A stretch of DNA of 64,000 nt, from the NCBI GenBank assembly GCA_023386045.1, contig JAEWKK010000030.1:248001-312000 (forward strand). The letters are read 5' to 3'. The position numbers and the translations under genes are program-made. The DNA comes from Bacteroidota bacterium. GTDB taxonomy: Bacteria; Bacteroidota; Bacteroidia; Chitinophagales; Chitinophagaceae. Below the pieces are notes generated by a model. It worked only from the letters and a program-made list of their open reading frames with translations, searched no databases and was not told where the DNA came from. Below, piece after piece: positions 53,183 through 62,006 of the stretch; positions within the stretch are counted from its first letter, which is position 1, and each line of letters starts with the position of its first letter.

Positions 53183-53244
53183 GGTATATCATTAACAATG
53201 GGCACAAATGTAAAGGCGAAACCTTCTACCTAAGCCTATTTCCC

Positions 53245-53252
53245 TATTTTTG
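53245..53252 (+). promoter_or_regulatory. -7 box of the nucleotide-sugar cluster
   Basis: TATTTTTG is an exact TAnnTTTG match 21 bases before the ATG of the aminotransferase, and the only promoter-like site before the aminotransferase-ugd-uxs row. Confidence 0.55.
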
Positions 53253-53273
53253 CGCCGTTTAAATTTTGTTTTG

Positions 53274-54404
53274 ATGCGCCCCATTCAAATGGTTGACCTG
53301 AAGCAGCAGTATCGTAAGATCAAATCTGAAATTGATACCGCTGTATTGAACGTAATAGAAAGTGCTGCCTTCATCAATGGACCACAGGTCCAGAGTTTTT
53401 CTGATGCCCTGGCAAACTATAACGGTTCAAAGCATGTGATACCCTGCGCCAATGGGACCGATGCTTTGCAGATTGCCATGATGGCACTGGGTTTGCAACC
53501 GGGAGACGAAGTGATCACACCATCTTTTACTTACATCGCCACCACCGAAGTTGTAGCCCTGCTAAAGCTGACACCTGTTTTTGTGGATGTGGATCCAAAG
53601 ACTTTCTGCATGGATACTCAGGCCCTGCAAAAAGCCATCACACCAAAAACAAAGGCTATTATTCCGGTGCACTTGTACGGCCAACCTGCGAATATGGAAG
53701 AGATCATGCGCATTGCTGAGGCTCATGGGATCTATGTGATAGAAGACAATGCCCAGGCGATTGGTGCTGATTATTACTATTCTGATGGCAGTTCAAAAAA
53801 AACAGGAGCAATAGGAACCATCGGAACCACTTCTTTTTTTCCTTCCAAGAACCTGGGTGGTTATGGAGATGGCGGAGCCATGATGACTGATGATGATGAA
53901 CTGGCTGGCAAGCTTCGCATGGTAGCCAACCACGGTCAAAGCAAAAGATATTACCACGATGTAGTGGGTTGTAACAGCCGTTTGGATACCATCCAGGCTG
54001 CCGTACTTGAGATCAAATTAAAACACCTTAACCAGTATATTGATGCGAGAAGGGCAGTGGCAGATCATTATGACCAGGCTTTTTCAGGTCATCCTAAGAT
54101 CACCACACCTTTCAGGGCAAGCTATGGCAGGCATGTGTTTCACCAGTATACCCTTATTCTTGAAGGTATTGATAGAAACAAATTGCATGATTATCTTGCA
54201 GAGCGGAACATTCCGTCCATGATCTATTACCCTGTGCCGGCACATCGCCAGAAGATGTTCGCCCAGTTTAATGTATCCGGATCGGAGCTGCCCGTAACGG
54301 ATTGGCTGACCAGCCGTGTGATTTCCCTTCCTATGCACACAGAGTTGGACCAGGACCAGTTAACCCTGATCACATCAACCATATTAGAATACGCAAACCA
54401 ATAA
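53274..54404 (+). CDS. DegT/DnrJ/EryC1/StrS sugar aminotransferase
   Basis: 376 residues, PLP enzyme that transfers an amino group to a keto-sugar nucleotide. The PLP Lys192 is in FFPSKNLGGYGDGG, and VIEDNAQAIGADY holds the conserved cofactor Asp. First gene of the nucleotide-sugar row, 10 bases before ugd. It could act on a 3- or 4-keto sugar made by the HexNAc dehydrogenase or by an epimerase. ATG 53274 is used; a TTG further up lies in the -7 box. Confidence 0.9.
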   Translation: MRPIQMVDLKQQYRKIKSEIDTAVLNVIESAAFINGPQVQSFSDALANYNGSKHVIPCANGTDALQIAMMALGLQPGDEVITPSFTYIATTEVVALLKLTPVFVDVDPKTFCMDTQALQKAITPKTKAIIPVHLYGQPANMEEIMRIAEAHGIYVIEDNAQAIGADYYYSDGSSKKTGAIGTIGTTSFFPSKNLGGYGDGGAMMTDDDELAGKLRMVANHGQSKRYYHDVVGCNSRLDTIQAAVLEIKLKHLNQYIDARRAVADHYDQAFSGHPKITTPFRASYGRHVFHQYTLILEGIDRNKLHDYLAERNIPSMIYYPVPAHRQKMFAQFNVSGSELPVTDWLTSRVISLPMHTELDQDQLTLITSTILEYANQ

Positions 54405-54414
54405 AAAGTACATT

Positions 54415-55737
54415 ATGAAAATCGCAGTTGTAGGAACGGGTTACGTGGGATTGGTTACAGGCACCTGCCTGGCCGAAACCGGTAACCACGTGTTTTGTGT
54501 TGACATCGACGAAAGGAAAGTGAATAAGCTACGCAATGGGCAGATCACGATCTACGAACCCGGACTTGAAAAATTATTTGAAAGAAACCTTAAGGAAGAA
54601 CGCCTTCAGTTCACCACCAATTTGAAAGAAGGAATTGAAGAAGCTGAGATCATCTTCCTTGCACTTCCCACACCTCCGGGAGAAGATGGTTCAGCCGACC
54701 TTCAGTATGTGCTGAGTGTTGCTGAGCAAATTGGAAAATTACTGACAGACTATAAGATCATTATTGATAAGAGTACGGTCCCTGTTGGCACTGCTGAAAA
54801 AGTTCATGCGGCAATAGCAAAAAATTATAACGGAGAATTTGATGTGGTATCTAACCCCGAATTTCTTCGCGAAGGAGTGGCTGTAGAAGATTTCATGAAG
54901 CCGGACCGCATCGTTATCGGTACCACTTCTGAAAGGGCCAAAACCCTGCTTACAGAATTATACGGTCCTTATGTGCGCCAGGGAAATCCTATCATCTTCA
55001 TGGATGAGCGTTCCGCCGAACTGACCAAGTATGCGGCGAATGCTTTTCTTGCTACCAAGATCTCTTTCATGAATGAGATCGCGCAGATCTGTGAAAAGCT
55101 GGGAGCAGATGTGGACATGGTGCGCAGGGGCATCGGAAGCGATGAAAGAATTGGTAAGCGTTTTCTATTCCCTGGTATAGGTTACGGCGGAAGTTGTTTT
55201 CCCAAGGATGTAAAAGCCCTGGTTCATTCTGCAAAAGAAGTCAGCTATGAATTCCGCATACTCAACGCCGTTACTGATGTGAACGAGATACAGAAATCAC
55301 ACCTGGTTACCAAGATCAGTCGTTATTTCGGTAACCTGAAAGGAAGGCATTTTGCCTTGTGGGGACTGGCATTCAAACCCAATACAGATGATATCCGCGA
55401 GGCTCCAGCCCTGGAGATCATTGATGCGCTTTTGGAAGCCGGTGCCACGGTTGCTGCTTTTGATCCTGAGGCCATGAATAATGTAAAGAACATCATTGGT
55501 GACAAGATCAGCTTCTGCGACACACCTTATGATTGCCTGAATGAGGCTGATGCATTGATCATTGCAACAGAATGGAACGAATTTAGAACACCTGATTTTG
55601 ATAAGATACTTGCAACACTGAAAGAGCCCGTGATCTTTGATGGTCGGAATGTTTTTGAAGTATCCAGCATGGAAAAGAAAGGCTTCCATTATGAAAGCAT
55701 CGGTCGTCCATTAGTGAACCAACCAAAACTTGTGTAA
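54415..55737 (+). CDS. ugd: UDP-glucose 6-dehydrogenase
   Basis: 440 residues. NAD fold GTGYVGLVTGTCLAETG, catalytic Cys261 in YGGSCFPKD, and the dehydrogenase C-terminal domain (ALWGLAFKPNTDDIREA). Converts UDP-glucose to UDP-glucuronate with two NAD. Its stop overlaps the start of the next gene by one base (TAATG), so UDP-glucuronate is made directly beside its user. Confidence 0.94.
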   Translation: MKIAVVGTGYVGLVTGTCLAETGNHVFCVDIDERKVNKLRNGQITIYEPGLEKLFERNLKEERLQFTTNLKEGIEEAEIIFLALPTPPGEDGSADLQYVLSVAEQIGKLLTDYKIIIDKSTVPVGTAEKVHAAIAKNYNGEFDVVSNPEFLREGVAVEDFMKPDRIVIGTTSERAKTLLTELYGPYVRQGNPIIFMDERSAELTKYAANAFLATKISFMNEIAQICEKLGADVDMVRRGIGSDERIGKRFLFPGIGYGGSCFPKDVKALVHSAKEVSYEFRILNAVTDVNEIQKSHLVTKISRYFGNLKGRHFALWGLAFKPNTDDIREAPALEIIDALLEAGATVAAFDPEAMNNVKNIIGDKISFCDTPYDCLNEADALIIATEWNEFRTPDFDKILATLKEPVIFDGRNVFEVSSMEKKGFHYESIGRPLVNQPKLV

Positions 55738-56717
55738 TGGCAAAACGCGTGTTGATCACCGGCGGTGCCGGATTTCTTGGATCGCATCTCTGCGACAGAT
55801 TTATCCGCGAAGGTTATGAAGTGATTGCAATGGATAACCTCATCACCGGTGATCTGAAAAATATTGAACATCTTTTCAAGCTGAAAGAATTTGAATTCTA
55901 TCACCACGATGTGACCAAATTCATTCATGTTCCTGGTAAGCTGGATTACATCCTTCATTTTGCTTCACCTGCGAGTCCGATCGATTACCTGAAAATCCCC
56001 ATTCAAACCCTGAAAGTGGGAGCCATGGGTACACATAACTGCCTGGGTCTTGCTAAAGCTAAAGGTGCACGAATACTGGTTGCTTCAACAAGCGAGGTTT
56101 ATGGCGATCCGCTGGTGCATCCTCAAACAGAAGAATACTGGGGGAATGTGAATCCGGTTGGTCCGCGCGGTGTGTATGATGAAGCCAAGCGATATCTGGA
56201 ATCCATCACCATGGCCTATCATAATTTTCATGGACTGGAAACAAGGATCATCCGCATCTTTAATACCTATGGTCCCAGAATGAGGTTGAATGATGGAAGG
56301 GCCTTACCTGCATTTATCGGACAGGCTTTAAGAGGTGAAGACCTTACTGTTTTTGGTGATGGTTCTCAAACCAGGTCGTTCTGCTACGTTGATGACCTGA
56401 TCGAAGGTATTTACCGCCTGCTCTTAAGCGAGTATGCCATGCCGGTGAACATTGGCAATCCCGATGAGATCTCGTTAAAGGATTTTGCTGAAGAAGTTTT
56501 GAAGCTCACAGGCAATAAGGTGAAGATCATTTATAAGCCCTTGCCGGCTGATGATCCAAAGCAAAGAAAGCCTGACATCACCAAGGCAAAAGTGCTTCTC
56601 GACTGGGAACCCAAAGTGCACCGCTCGGAAGGATTGGCTAAAACCTATGCCTATTTCCAGTCTTTGCCTTCGGAAGAATGGTCAAAGCTTCCCAAGGAGT
56701 TTGTGAGTAATAAGTAG
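55737..56717 (+). CDS. UDP-glucuronate decarboxylase (UDP-xylose synthase)
   Basis: 326 residues, extended SDR fold. NAD motif GGAGFLGSHL, substrate loop ASPASPIDYLK, catalytic triad region ASTSEVYGDP with Y147-x-x-x-K151, and RIFNTYGPRM. This set of motifs is characteristic of UXS, which converts UDP-GlcA to UDP-xylose. Translationally coupled to ugd. Together they predict a xylose- or glucuronate-containing surface glycan. Confidence 0.93.
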   Translation: MAKRVLITGGAGFLGSHLCDRFIREGYEVIAMDNLITGDLKNIEHLFKLKEFEFYHHDVTKFIHVPGKLDYILHFASPASPIDYLKIPIQTLKVGAMGTHNCLGLAKAKGARILVASTSEVYGDPLVHPQTEEYWGNVNPVGPRGVYDEAKRYLESITMAYHNFHGLETRIIRIFNTYGPRMRLNDGRALPAFIGQALRGEDLTVFGDGSQTRSFCYVDDLIEGIYRLLLSEYAMPVNIGNPDEISLKDFAEEVLKLTGNKVKIIYKPLPADDPKQRKPDITKAKVLLDWEPKVHRSEGLAKTYAYFQSLPSEEWSKLPKEFVSNK

Positions 56718-56741
56718 GAGCGGAGAGTGTAGAGGTGCATC

Positions 56742-56884
56742 AGGCATATGGCTTATGGCATATAGCGTATAGCAAATAGCATATGGCAAATAGCAAATGG
56801 TAAGAAAAACTACCACCAATAGTCCACTGCCATAAGCCATAAGCCATAAGCCCCAATACTATGAACCATGAACTATGAACTATT
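56742..56884. repeat. Long palindromic word array, copy 3 (core 56798-56834, inverted)
   Basis: GGCATATGGCTTATGGCATA and TAGCAAATAGC words on the left, and GCCATAAGCCATAAGCC with CTATGAACCATGAACTATGA on the right. The core TGGTAAG...ACCAAT...TGCCATA is the inverse of the cores in copies 1 and 2 but more diverged. It sits directly upstream of the -7 box of the next gene. Confidence 0.7.
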
Positions 56885-56906
56885 GAACTAATTCCCTCCA
56901 GCCTAA

Positions 56907-56914
56907 TATATTTG
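56907..56914 (+). promoter_or_regulatory. -7 box before the HexNAc dehydrogenase gene
   Basis: TATATTTG, an exact TAnnTTTG, with a TTG at 56883-56885 (spacing 21) as a possible -33. Transcription would start about 20 bases before the ATG. Confidence 0.6.
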
Positions 56915-56939
56915 CACCAATTATCATCAAACAAGTTTC

Positions 56940-58229
56940 ATGTATCAAAACTTAGTGGATAGAAAAGACAAGCTGGCTGTAATTGGATTGGGTTATGTAG
57001 GATTGCCGATAGCGCTGGAATTCGCAAAAAAAATACCGGTGATCGGCTTTGACATCAACGCAGATCGCATAGCACTAATGAAGCAGGGTATTGATCCAAG
57101 CAATGAATTGACTAAAGAAGCTTTTGAAGGTTGCGATATCTCTTTCACTAATTCCCTGGACGCGCTTCGCGAAGCCAGGTTTTTTATCGTGGCTGTTCCT
57201 ACTCCCGTTGATGAACACAATGTTCCTGATCTTACTCCTGTGAAGAAGGCTTCAGAAACTATAGGTAAGGTGATCAAAAAGGGCGATTACGTTGTTTTTG
57301 AATCAACTGTTTACCCGGGTTGCACTGAAGAAGACTGCCTGCCAATCATTGAAAAGATTTCCGGACTGAAAAACATCACCGATTTCAAGCTGGGTTATTC
57401 TCCTGAGAGAATCAATCCGGGTGATAAAAAACATACGCTTTCTTCCATCATCAAGGTAGTTAGCGGTTGTGATGCAGAAGCACTGGACACCATTGCCAAA
57501 GTATATGAGCTGGTGGTGAAGGCAGGAGTTCACAGGGCATCTTCCATCAAGGTGGCGGAAGCTGCAAAGATCATTGAAAATACGCAGCGTGACCTCAACA
57601 TCGCCCTGATGAATGAGCTCTCCATCATCTTCGATAAAATGGATATCAATACCTATGAGGTACTTGAAGCGGCAGGTACCAAGTGGAATTTCCTGAAATT
57701 TTCTCCGGGTCTCGTTGGCGGACATTGCATTGGTGTGGATCCTTATTATCTCACATATAAAGCCAGTGAGCTGGGTTATAATTCAAGGGTCATTCTTGCT
57801 GGTCGATATATCAATGATAACATGTCGCTTTATGTGGCAAGAAAAGTGGTTCGTCATATCATCAGTAATGTAAGCGATGTAAAATCTGCCAAAGTGCTGA
57901 TCATGGGTGCTACATTCAAGGAGAACGTGAGTGATATAAGAAATTCAAAAGTGGCAGATGTGGTGAAAGAATTGAAAGAATTCTTTCTGAACGTGGATGT
58001 GATGGACCCACATGCTGATTCAAAGGAACTGGAGCATGAGTATGGCTTTGGTCTTGCAGAAAAAATGTCTGATGATTATGATGCAGTTATCGTTACGGTT
58101 TGTCATGAACCTTATGCAGTTCTGGATGATCAGTATTTTGCTTCCATCACAAAGCCTCATGCAATGGTGGCAGATCTGAAAGGAACCTATCGTGGTAAAA
58201 TCAACAGCAGGCAATACTGGAGTTTTTAA
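56940..58229 (+). CDS. UDP-N-acetylhexosamine 6-dehydrogenase (TviB/WbpO-like)
   Basis: 429 residues, UDP-sugar dehydrogenase with VIGLGYVGLPIALEFA at the N-terminus and catalytic Cys263 in VGGHCIGVDPYYLTYKA. The HCIGVDPYYLT form is typical of enzymes that oxidise UDP-GlcNAc or UDP-GalNAc to the uronic acid, unlike the SCFPKD of Ugd nearby. C-terminal ATFKENVSDIRNSK is also family-typical. Separately promoted and followed 1 base later by rfbC. Confidence 0.88.
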   Translation: MYQNLVDRKDKLAVIGLGYVGLPIALEFAKKIPVIGFDINADRIALMKQGIDPSNELTKEAFEGCDISFTNSLDALREARFFIVAVPTPVDEHNVPDLTPVKKASETIGKVIKKGDYVVFESTVYPGCTEEDCLPIIEKISGLKNITDFKLGYSPERINPGDKKHTLSSIIKVVSGCDAEALDTIAKVYELVVKAGVHRASSIKVAEAAKIIENTQRDLNIALMNELSIIFDKMDINTYEVLEAAGTKWNFLKFSPGLVGGHCIGVDPYYLTYKASELGYNSRVILAGRYINDNMSLYVARKVVRHIISNVSDVKSAKVLIMGATFKENVSDIRNSKVADVVKELKEFFLNVDVMDPHADSKELEHEYGFGLAEKMSDDYDAVIVTVCHEPYAVLDDQYFASITKPHAMVADLKGTYRGKINSRQYWSF

Positions 58230-58230
58230 T

Positions 58231-58791
58231 ATGCCGTTCATTCCAACCAACATACCTGATCTCCTCATCTTTGAACCCAAAGTGTTTGAAGACAGCAGGG
58301 GTTATTTCTTTGAAGCCTATAACACACAAAGTTTTGCTGATGAAGGTGTGGACATTCGCTTTGTCCAGGACAACCAGTCAAAGTCATCCTATGGTGTGAT
58401 CAGAGGATTGCACTACCAGCTCAATCCTTATGCGCAAACAAAACTGGTAAGGGTGCTTGAAGGAATCATTCTTGACGTGGCTGTCGACATTCGTAAGGGT
58501 TCTCCCACATTCGGTCAGCATTTCGCCATTGAATTGTCTGCCGAAAATAAAAAACAACTGCTGGTTCCCCAGGGTTTTGCCCATGGTTTTTCTGTGCTCA
58601 GTGAAACAGCCATTGTACTTTACAAATGCGACCAGTTGTACAATAAACAAAGTGAGGCTGGTATTGTTTTCAATGATCCTACATTGAATATTGACTGGAA
58701 GCTACTTGCTAACAAAGCACTGGTATCTGAAAAAGATGCCCTGCTTCCCCGTTTTGAAAACTGCATCAACAATTTTGAATTTGCAAAATGA
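58231..58791 (+). CDS. rfbC: dTDP-4-dehydrorhamnose 3,5-epimerase
   Basis: 186 residues, cupin fold. SRGYFFEAYN, DNQSKSSYGVIRGLHYQ with the catalytic His, and PQGFAHGFSVLSE with the Tyr-region loop. Third step of dTDP-L-rhamnose synthesis. Starts 1 base after the dehydrogenase stop. ATG 58231 fits the family; an upstream extension overlaps the preceding gene. Confidence 0.93.
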   Translation: MPFIPTNIPDLLIFEPKVFEDSRGYFFEAYNTQSFADEGVDIRFVQDNQSKSSYGVIRGLHYQLNPYAQTKLVRVLEGIILDVAVDIRKGSPTFGQHFAIELSAENKKQLLVPQGFAHGFSVLSETAIVLYKCDQLYNKQSEAGIVFNDPTLNIDWKLLANKALVSEKDALLPRFENCINNFEFAK

Positions 58792-59657
58792 TTACCGGTA
58801 ATACAATACTCGTAACCGGCAGCAATGGCCAGCTTGGAAGCGAACTTAAAGAACTGGCTACATCCTATCCTGGTTATACAATGGTGTTTTTGGGAAGAGA
58901 AGATCTTCCCATCAATGATAAAGAACTGGTCAGGAAGATCTGGCAGCAATATCAACCATCCTATCTCATTAATTGCGCAGCCTATACCGCAGTAGATAAA
59001 GCGGAAACTGAAAAAGAAGCAGCAATGGAGATCAATGGAACGGCAGTCGGCGATCTCGCTTCCCTCTGCAAGGAAACAGGAACAGGGATGATCCATATTT
59101 CCACTGACTATGTTTTTAATGGTGAAGCAACTAGTCCCCTGAAAGAAACCGATAAAGTAGATCCTGTAAATTTTTATGGTGCATCCAAATTAAAAGGAGA
59201 GGAACTGGCCTTGCAAAACAATCCTGAAGCCATCATCATCCGCACTTCCTGGGTCTATTCTTATTATGGTAAGAACTTCGTGAAGACCATGATGCGACTG
59301 ATGAATGAAAAGGAAAGTATTGGAGTGGTGAACGACCAGTCAGGCGCTCCAACTTATGCTGCTGACCTGGCGGAAGCCATCATGCAGATCATTGCTTCTG
59401 GCAAATGGGAAACCGGTATCTATCATTACAGCAATCAGGCCGTGATCACCTGGTTTGAATTTGCAGTGGAGATCAAAGAACAATTACATTCCAATTGCAT
59501 TGTGAATCCTATCAGCACCAGTCAGTTTCCAACTCCCGCCAAACGTCCGGCTTATTCTGTGATGGATCTTTCTAAGATTCAAAATACCTATTCCATTAAA
59601 ATAAAGGACTGGAAAGAAAGCCTTGCCACTTGCATCAATAAGCTGAAGGCTGGTTGA
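58788..59657 (+). CDS. rfbD: dTDP-4-dehydrorhamnose reductase
   Basis: 289 residues, SDR fold. NAD(P) motif TGSNGQLGSEL, STDYVFNGE and catalytic YGASKLKGE. Final step to dTDP-L-rhamnose. Its start overlaps the rfbC stop (ATGA). rfbA and rfbB are not adjacent and must be elsewhere. Its end overlaps the convergent argH by 23 bases. Confidence 0.93.
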   Translation: MITGNTILVTGSNGQLGSELKELATSYPGYTMVFLGREDLPINDKELVRKIWQQYQPSYLINCAAYTAVDKAETEKEAAMEINGTAVGDLASLCKETGTGMIHISTDYVFNGEATSPLKETDKVDPVNFYGASKLKGEELALQNNPEAIIIRTSWVYSYYGKNFVKTMMRLMNEKESIGVVNDQSGAPTYAADLAEAIMQIIASGKWETGIYHYSNQAVITWFEFAVEIKEQLHSNCIVNPISTSQFPTPAKRPAYSVMDLSKIQNTYSIKIKDWKESLATCINKLKAG

Positions 59658-60951
59658 AATTCTCCATCACCTGGCTGAAAAGTTCCCTGATGGCATCATT
59701 GCAAAGATTGCCTATGCTTCCTTCATGTGTATGCTGCAATCCTTTGCTGATGTCAAACTGGAAAGCTCCTGCTTCAATCTGGTTGCCCACCTGCTGATAA
59801 GCTTCACGAAAAGGAATTCCTTTGTTCACCAGCTCATTCACAGCTTCCACGCTGAACAGGTATTTATACTTCTCATTCTGCAATATATTATCCCTGATTT
59901 CAATCTGCGAAAGCATAACAAACGCAAGTTGCAGGCAGGCTTTTAGATCTTCAATGGCAGGAAAAAGAATTTCTTTTGTCAGCTGCAAATCCCTGTGATA
60001 ACCTGAAGGCAGGTTATTCAGCAATAAGGTCAGCTCATTAGGAACAGCCTGTATGCGATTGCATTTTGCGCGTATCAGTTCAAATACATCCGGGTTTTTT
60101 TTGTGCGGCATGATGCTGCTACCCGTTGTTAATTCTGAAGGAAAACTGATGAAACCAAAATTCTGGTTCAGGTAAAGACAGCAATCCATGGCAAGCTTGC
60201 TGAGTGTTGCAGCAATGCAGCTAAGTCCCATGGCCACGATCTTTTCAGTTTTACCGCGACTCATCTGCGCATAGACAGAATTATAATTCAGAGTATCAAA
60301 ATGAAGCAACTCTGTTGTCATGGTCCTGTTCAATGGAAATGATGAACCGTAACCTGCACCACTACCCAGTGGATTTTTATTGACAACCTTATATGCAGCA
60401 GACAACATTTCCAGGTCATCCACCAGGCTTTCGGCATAAGCTCCAAACCAAAGTCCAAAAGATGAAGGCATGGCAATTTGTAAATGCGTATATCCCGGCA
60501 AAAGTTTGTCACTGTATTTTTCACTTTGATCAACTAATAACTGGAACAGAGAATCCACTTCCTTACTCACTTCCTTTACCGAGGCTCTCAGGAATAATTT
60601 AATGTCTACTGCTACCTGGTCGTTACGACTTCTTCCGCTGTGAATCTTTTTTCCAATCTCACCAATGCGTTCTGTGAGCATGAATTCAACCTGCGAGTGC
60701 ACATCCTCCACATCATCCTCAATATGAAAATGCCCTTTTTCAATCTCTGTTTCAATTTCACGTAATACCTGGACTGCTTTTTCTGCTTCTTCCTTGCTCA
60801 TCAGGCCTACTTCACCCAGCATGGTCACATGGGCAATAGAGCCCTGTACATCATACCTGGCCAGCACCTGGTCAAATTCCTTATCACGTCCAACAGTAAA
60901 TTTTTCTATCAGTTCAGTCACTGATGTATTTTCTTTTTGCCAAAGTTTCAT
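59635..60951 (-). CDS. argH: Argininosuccinate lyase
   Basis: 438 residues, fumarase/aspartase superfamily. Signature GSSIMPHKKNPD near residue 278 and the HSGRSRNDQVAVD region near 110. Last step of arginine synthesis: argininosuccinate to arginine and fumarate. Last gene of the arg operon seen here; its start overlaps the stop of the deacetylase gene (ATGA). Confidence 0.95.
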   Translation of the reverse strand: MKLWQKENTSVTELIEKFTVGRDKEFDQVLARYDVQGSIAHVTMLGEVGLMSKEEAEKAVQVLREIETEIEKGHFHIEDDVEDVHSQVEFMLTERIGEIGKKIHSGRSRNDQVAVDIKLFLRASVKEVSKEVDSLFQLLVDQSEKYSDKLLPGYTHLQIAMPSSFGLWFGAYAESLVDDLEMLSAAYKVVNKNPLGSGAGYGSSFPLNRTMTTELLHFDTLNYNSVYAQMSRGKTEKIVAMGLSCIAATLSKLAMDCCLYLNQNFGFISFPSELTTGSSIMPHKKNPDVFELIRAKCNRIQAVPNELTLLLNNLPSGYHRDLQLTKEILFPAIEDLKACLQLAFVMLSQIEIRDNILQNEKYKYLFSVEAVNELVNKGIPFREAYQQVGNQIEAGAFQFDISKGLQHTHEGSIGNLCNDAIRELFSQVMENFNQPSAY

Positions 60952-62006
60952 GTAAGGAGTTTGTTTAAAAGTTGGATATAAATGTCAATGCCCTGACTGA
61001 TCTCATTAGTAAAAATAAATTCATCTGCAGTATGACTTCTTGCAGAATCTCCGGGACCCATCTTGAGGGCTGGAAAGGGCAACAATGCCTTATCTGAAGA
61101 AGTAGGTGAACCATAATAGGTACGTCCTATTGCGCTGCCAGCCTTTACAAGCGGATGGTCCAGAGCAATCATGCTGGATTTCAAGCGGTCGCTTCGCATT
61201 TTAACACTGGCCTGCAAATTCTCTTTTATTATTTGTAGCACTTCTTCATGTGTATATAGTTCATTTAACCGCACATCCACCAAATAGCTGCATTGATCGG
61301 GTACAACATTATGTGCTTTATTTTCGGTTTGCACTGAAGTGACTGTCATCTTCACCGGGCCAAGAAAATCAGAAAATTTTTCAAACTGGTAAGTATAGAT
61401 CCATTCGATATCCATCATGGCCTTGTAAATAGCATTTTCTCCTTCGTTGCGTGCAGCATGGCCAGCCTTCCCCTTTACCATGCAATCCAAAACCATAAGT
61501 CCTCTCTCCGCAACAGCCATCTGCATCAGCGTAGGTTCTCCAACTATGGCGCAATCAATTTCAGGTAATAAAGGAAGCAAGGCTTCAATTCCGTTCTTTC
61601 CGGAAATTTCTTCTTCTGCTGTTGCTGCGATGACCAGGTTATAATTCAGATCTTCCTGTTCATGAAAATGCAGAAAACAACTGATCAGGCTTACAAGAGC
61701 TCCACCAGCATCATTACTGCCAAGTCCATACAGCTTACCTTCTTTTTCTATTGGTAAAAAAGGATCAAGGCTATAAGATTGATTTGGCTTTACTGTGTCA
61801 TGATGGGAATTCAATAGGAGGGTAGGCTTGCTATGATCAAAGTGAAGATTCTTTGCCCATACATTATTCAAATGTTTTTGTACCTGCACACCTTTACTTG
61901 TCAGGAAATCACAGATAACGGCTGCAGTGCCATCTTCTTCACGACTGAAAGAAGGTATTGCTATTAATCGCTTCAATAGCTCTATGGCCTGCTGGTCTCT
62001 ATCCAT
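60948..62006 (-). CDS. M20 N-acyl amino acid deacetylase (ArgE-like, acyl-citrulline)
   Basis: 352 residues, dinuclear metal peptidase family M20. Metal and catalytic residues in LLLNSHHDTVKP, GSNDAGG, TAEEEISG, IVGEPT and GDSARSHTADE. Because the operon carbamoylates the acylated ornithine, this enzyme should remove the acyl group from N-acylcitrulline, not from N-acetylornithine (pathway inference). ATG 62006 is preferred; an ATG at 62024 is possible. Confidence 0.88.
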   Translation of the reverse strand: MDRDQQAIELLKRLIAIPSFSREEDGTAAVICDFLTSKGVQVQKHLNNVWAKNLHFDHSKPTLLLNSHHDTVKPNQSYSLDPFLPIEKEGKLYGLGSNDAGGALVSLISCFLHFHEQEDLNYNLVIAATAEEEISGKNGIEALLPLLPEIDCAIVGEPTLMQMAVAERGLMVLDCMVKGKAGHAARNEGENAIYKAMMDIEWIYTYQFEKFSDFLGPVKMTVTSVQTENKAHNVVPDQCSYLVDVRLNELYTHEEVLQIIKENLQASVKMRSDRLKSSMIALDHPLVKAGSAIGRTYYGSPTSSDKALLPFPALKMGPGDSARSHTADEFIFTNEISQGIDIYIQLLNKLLT

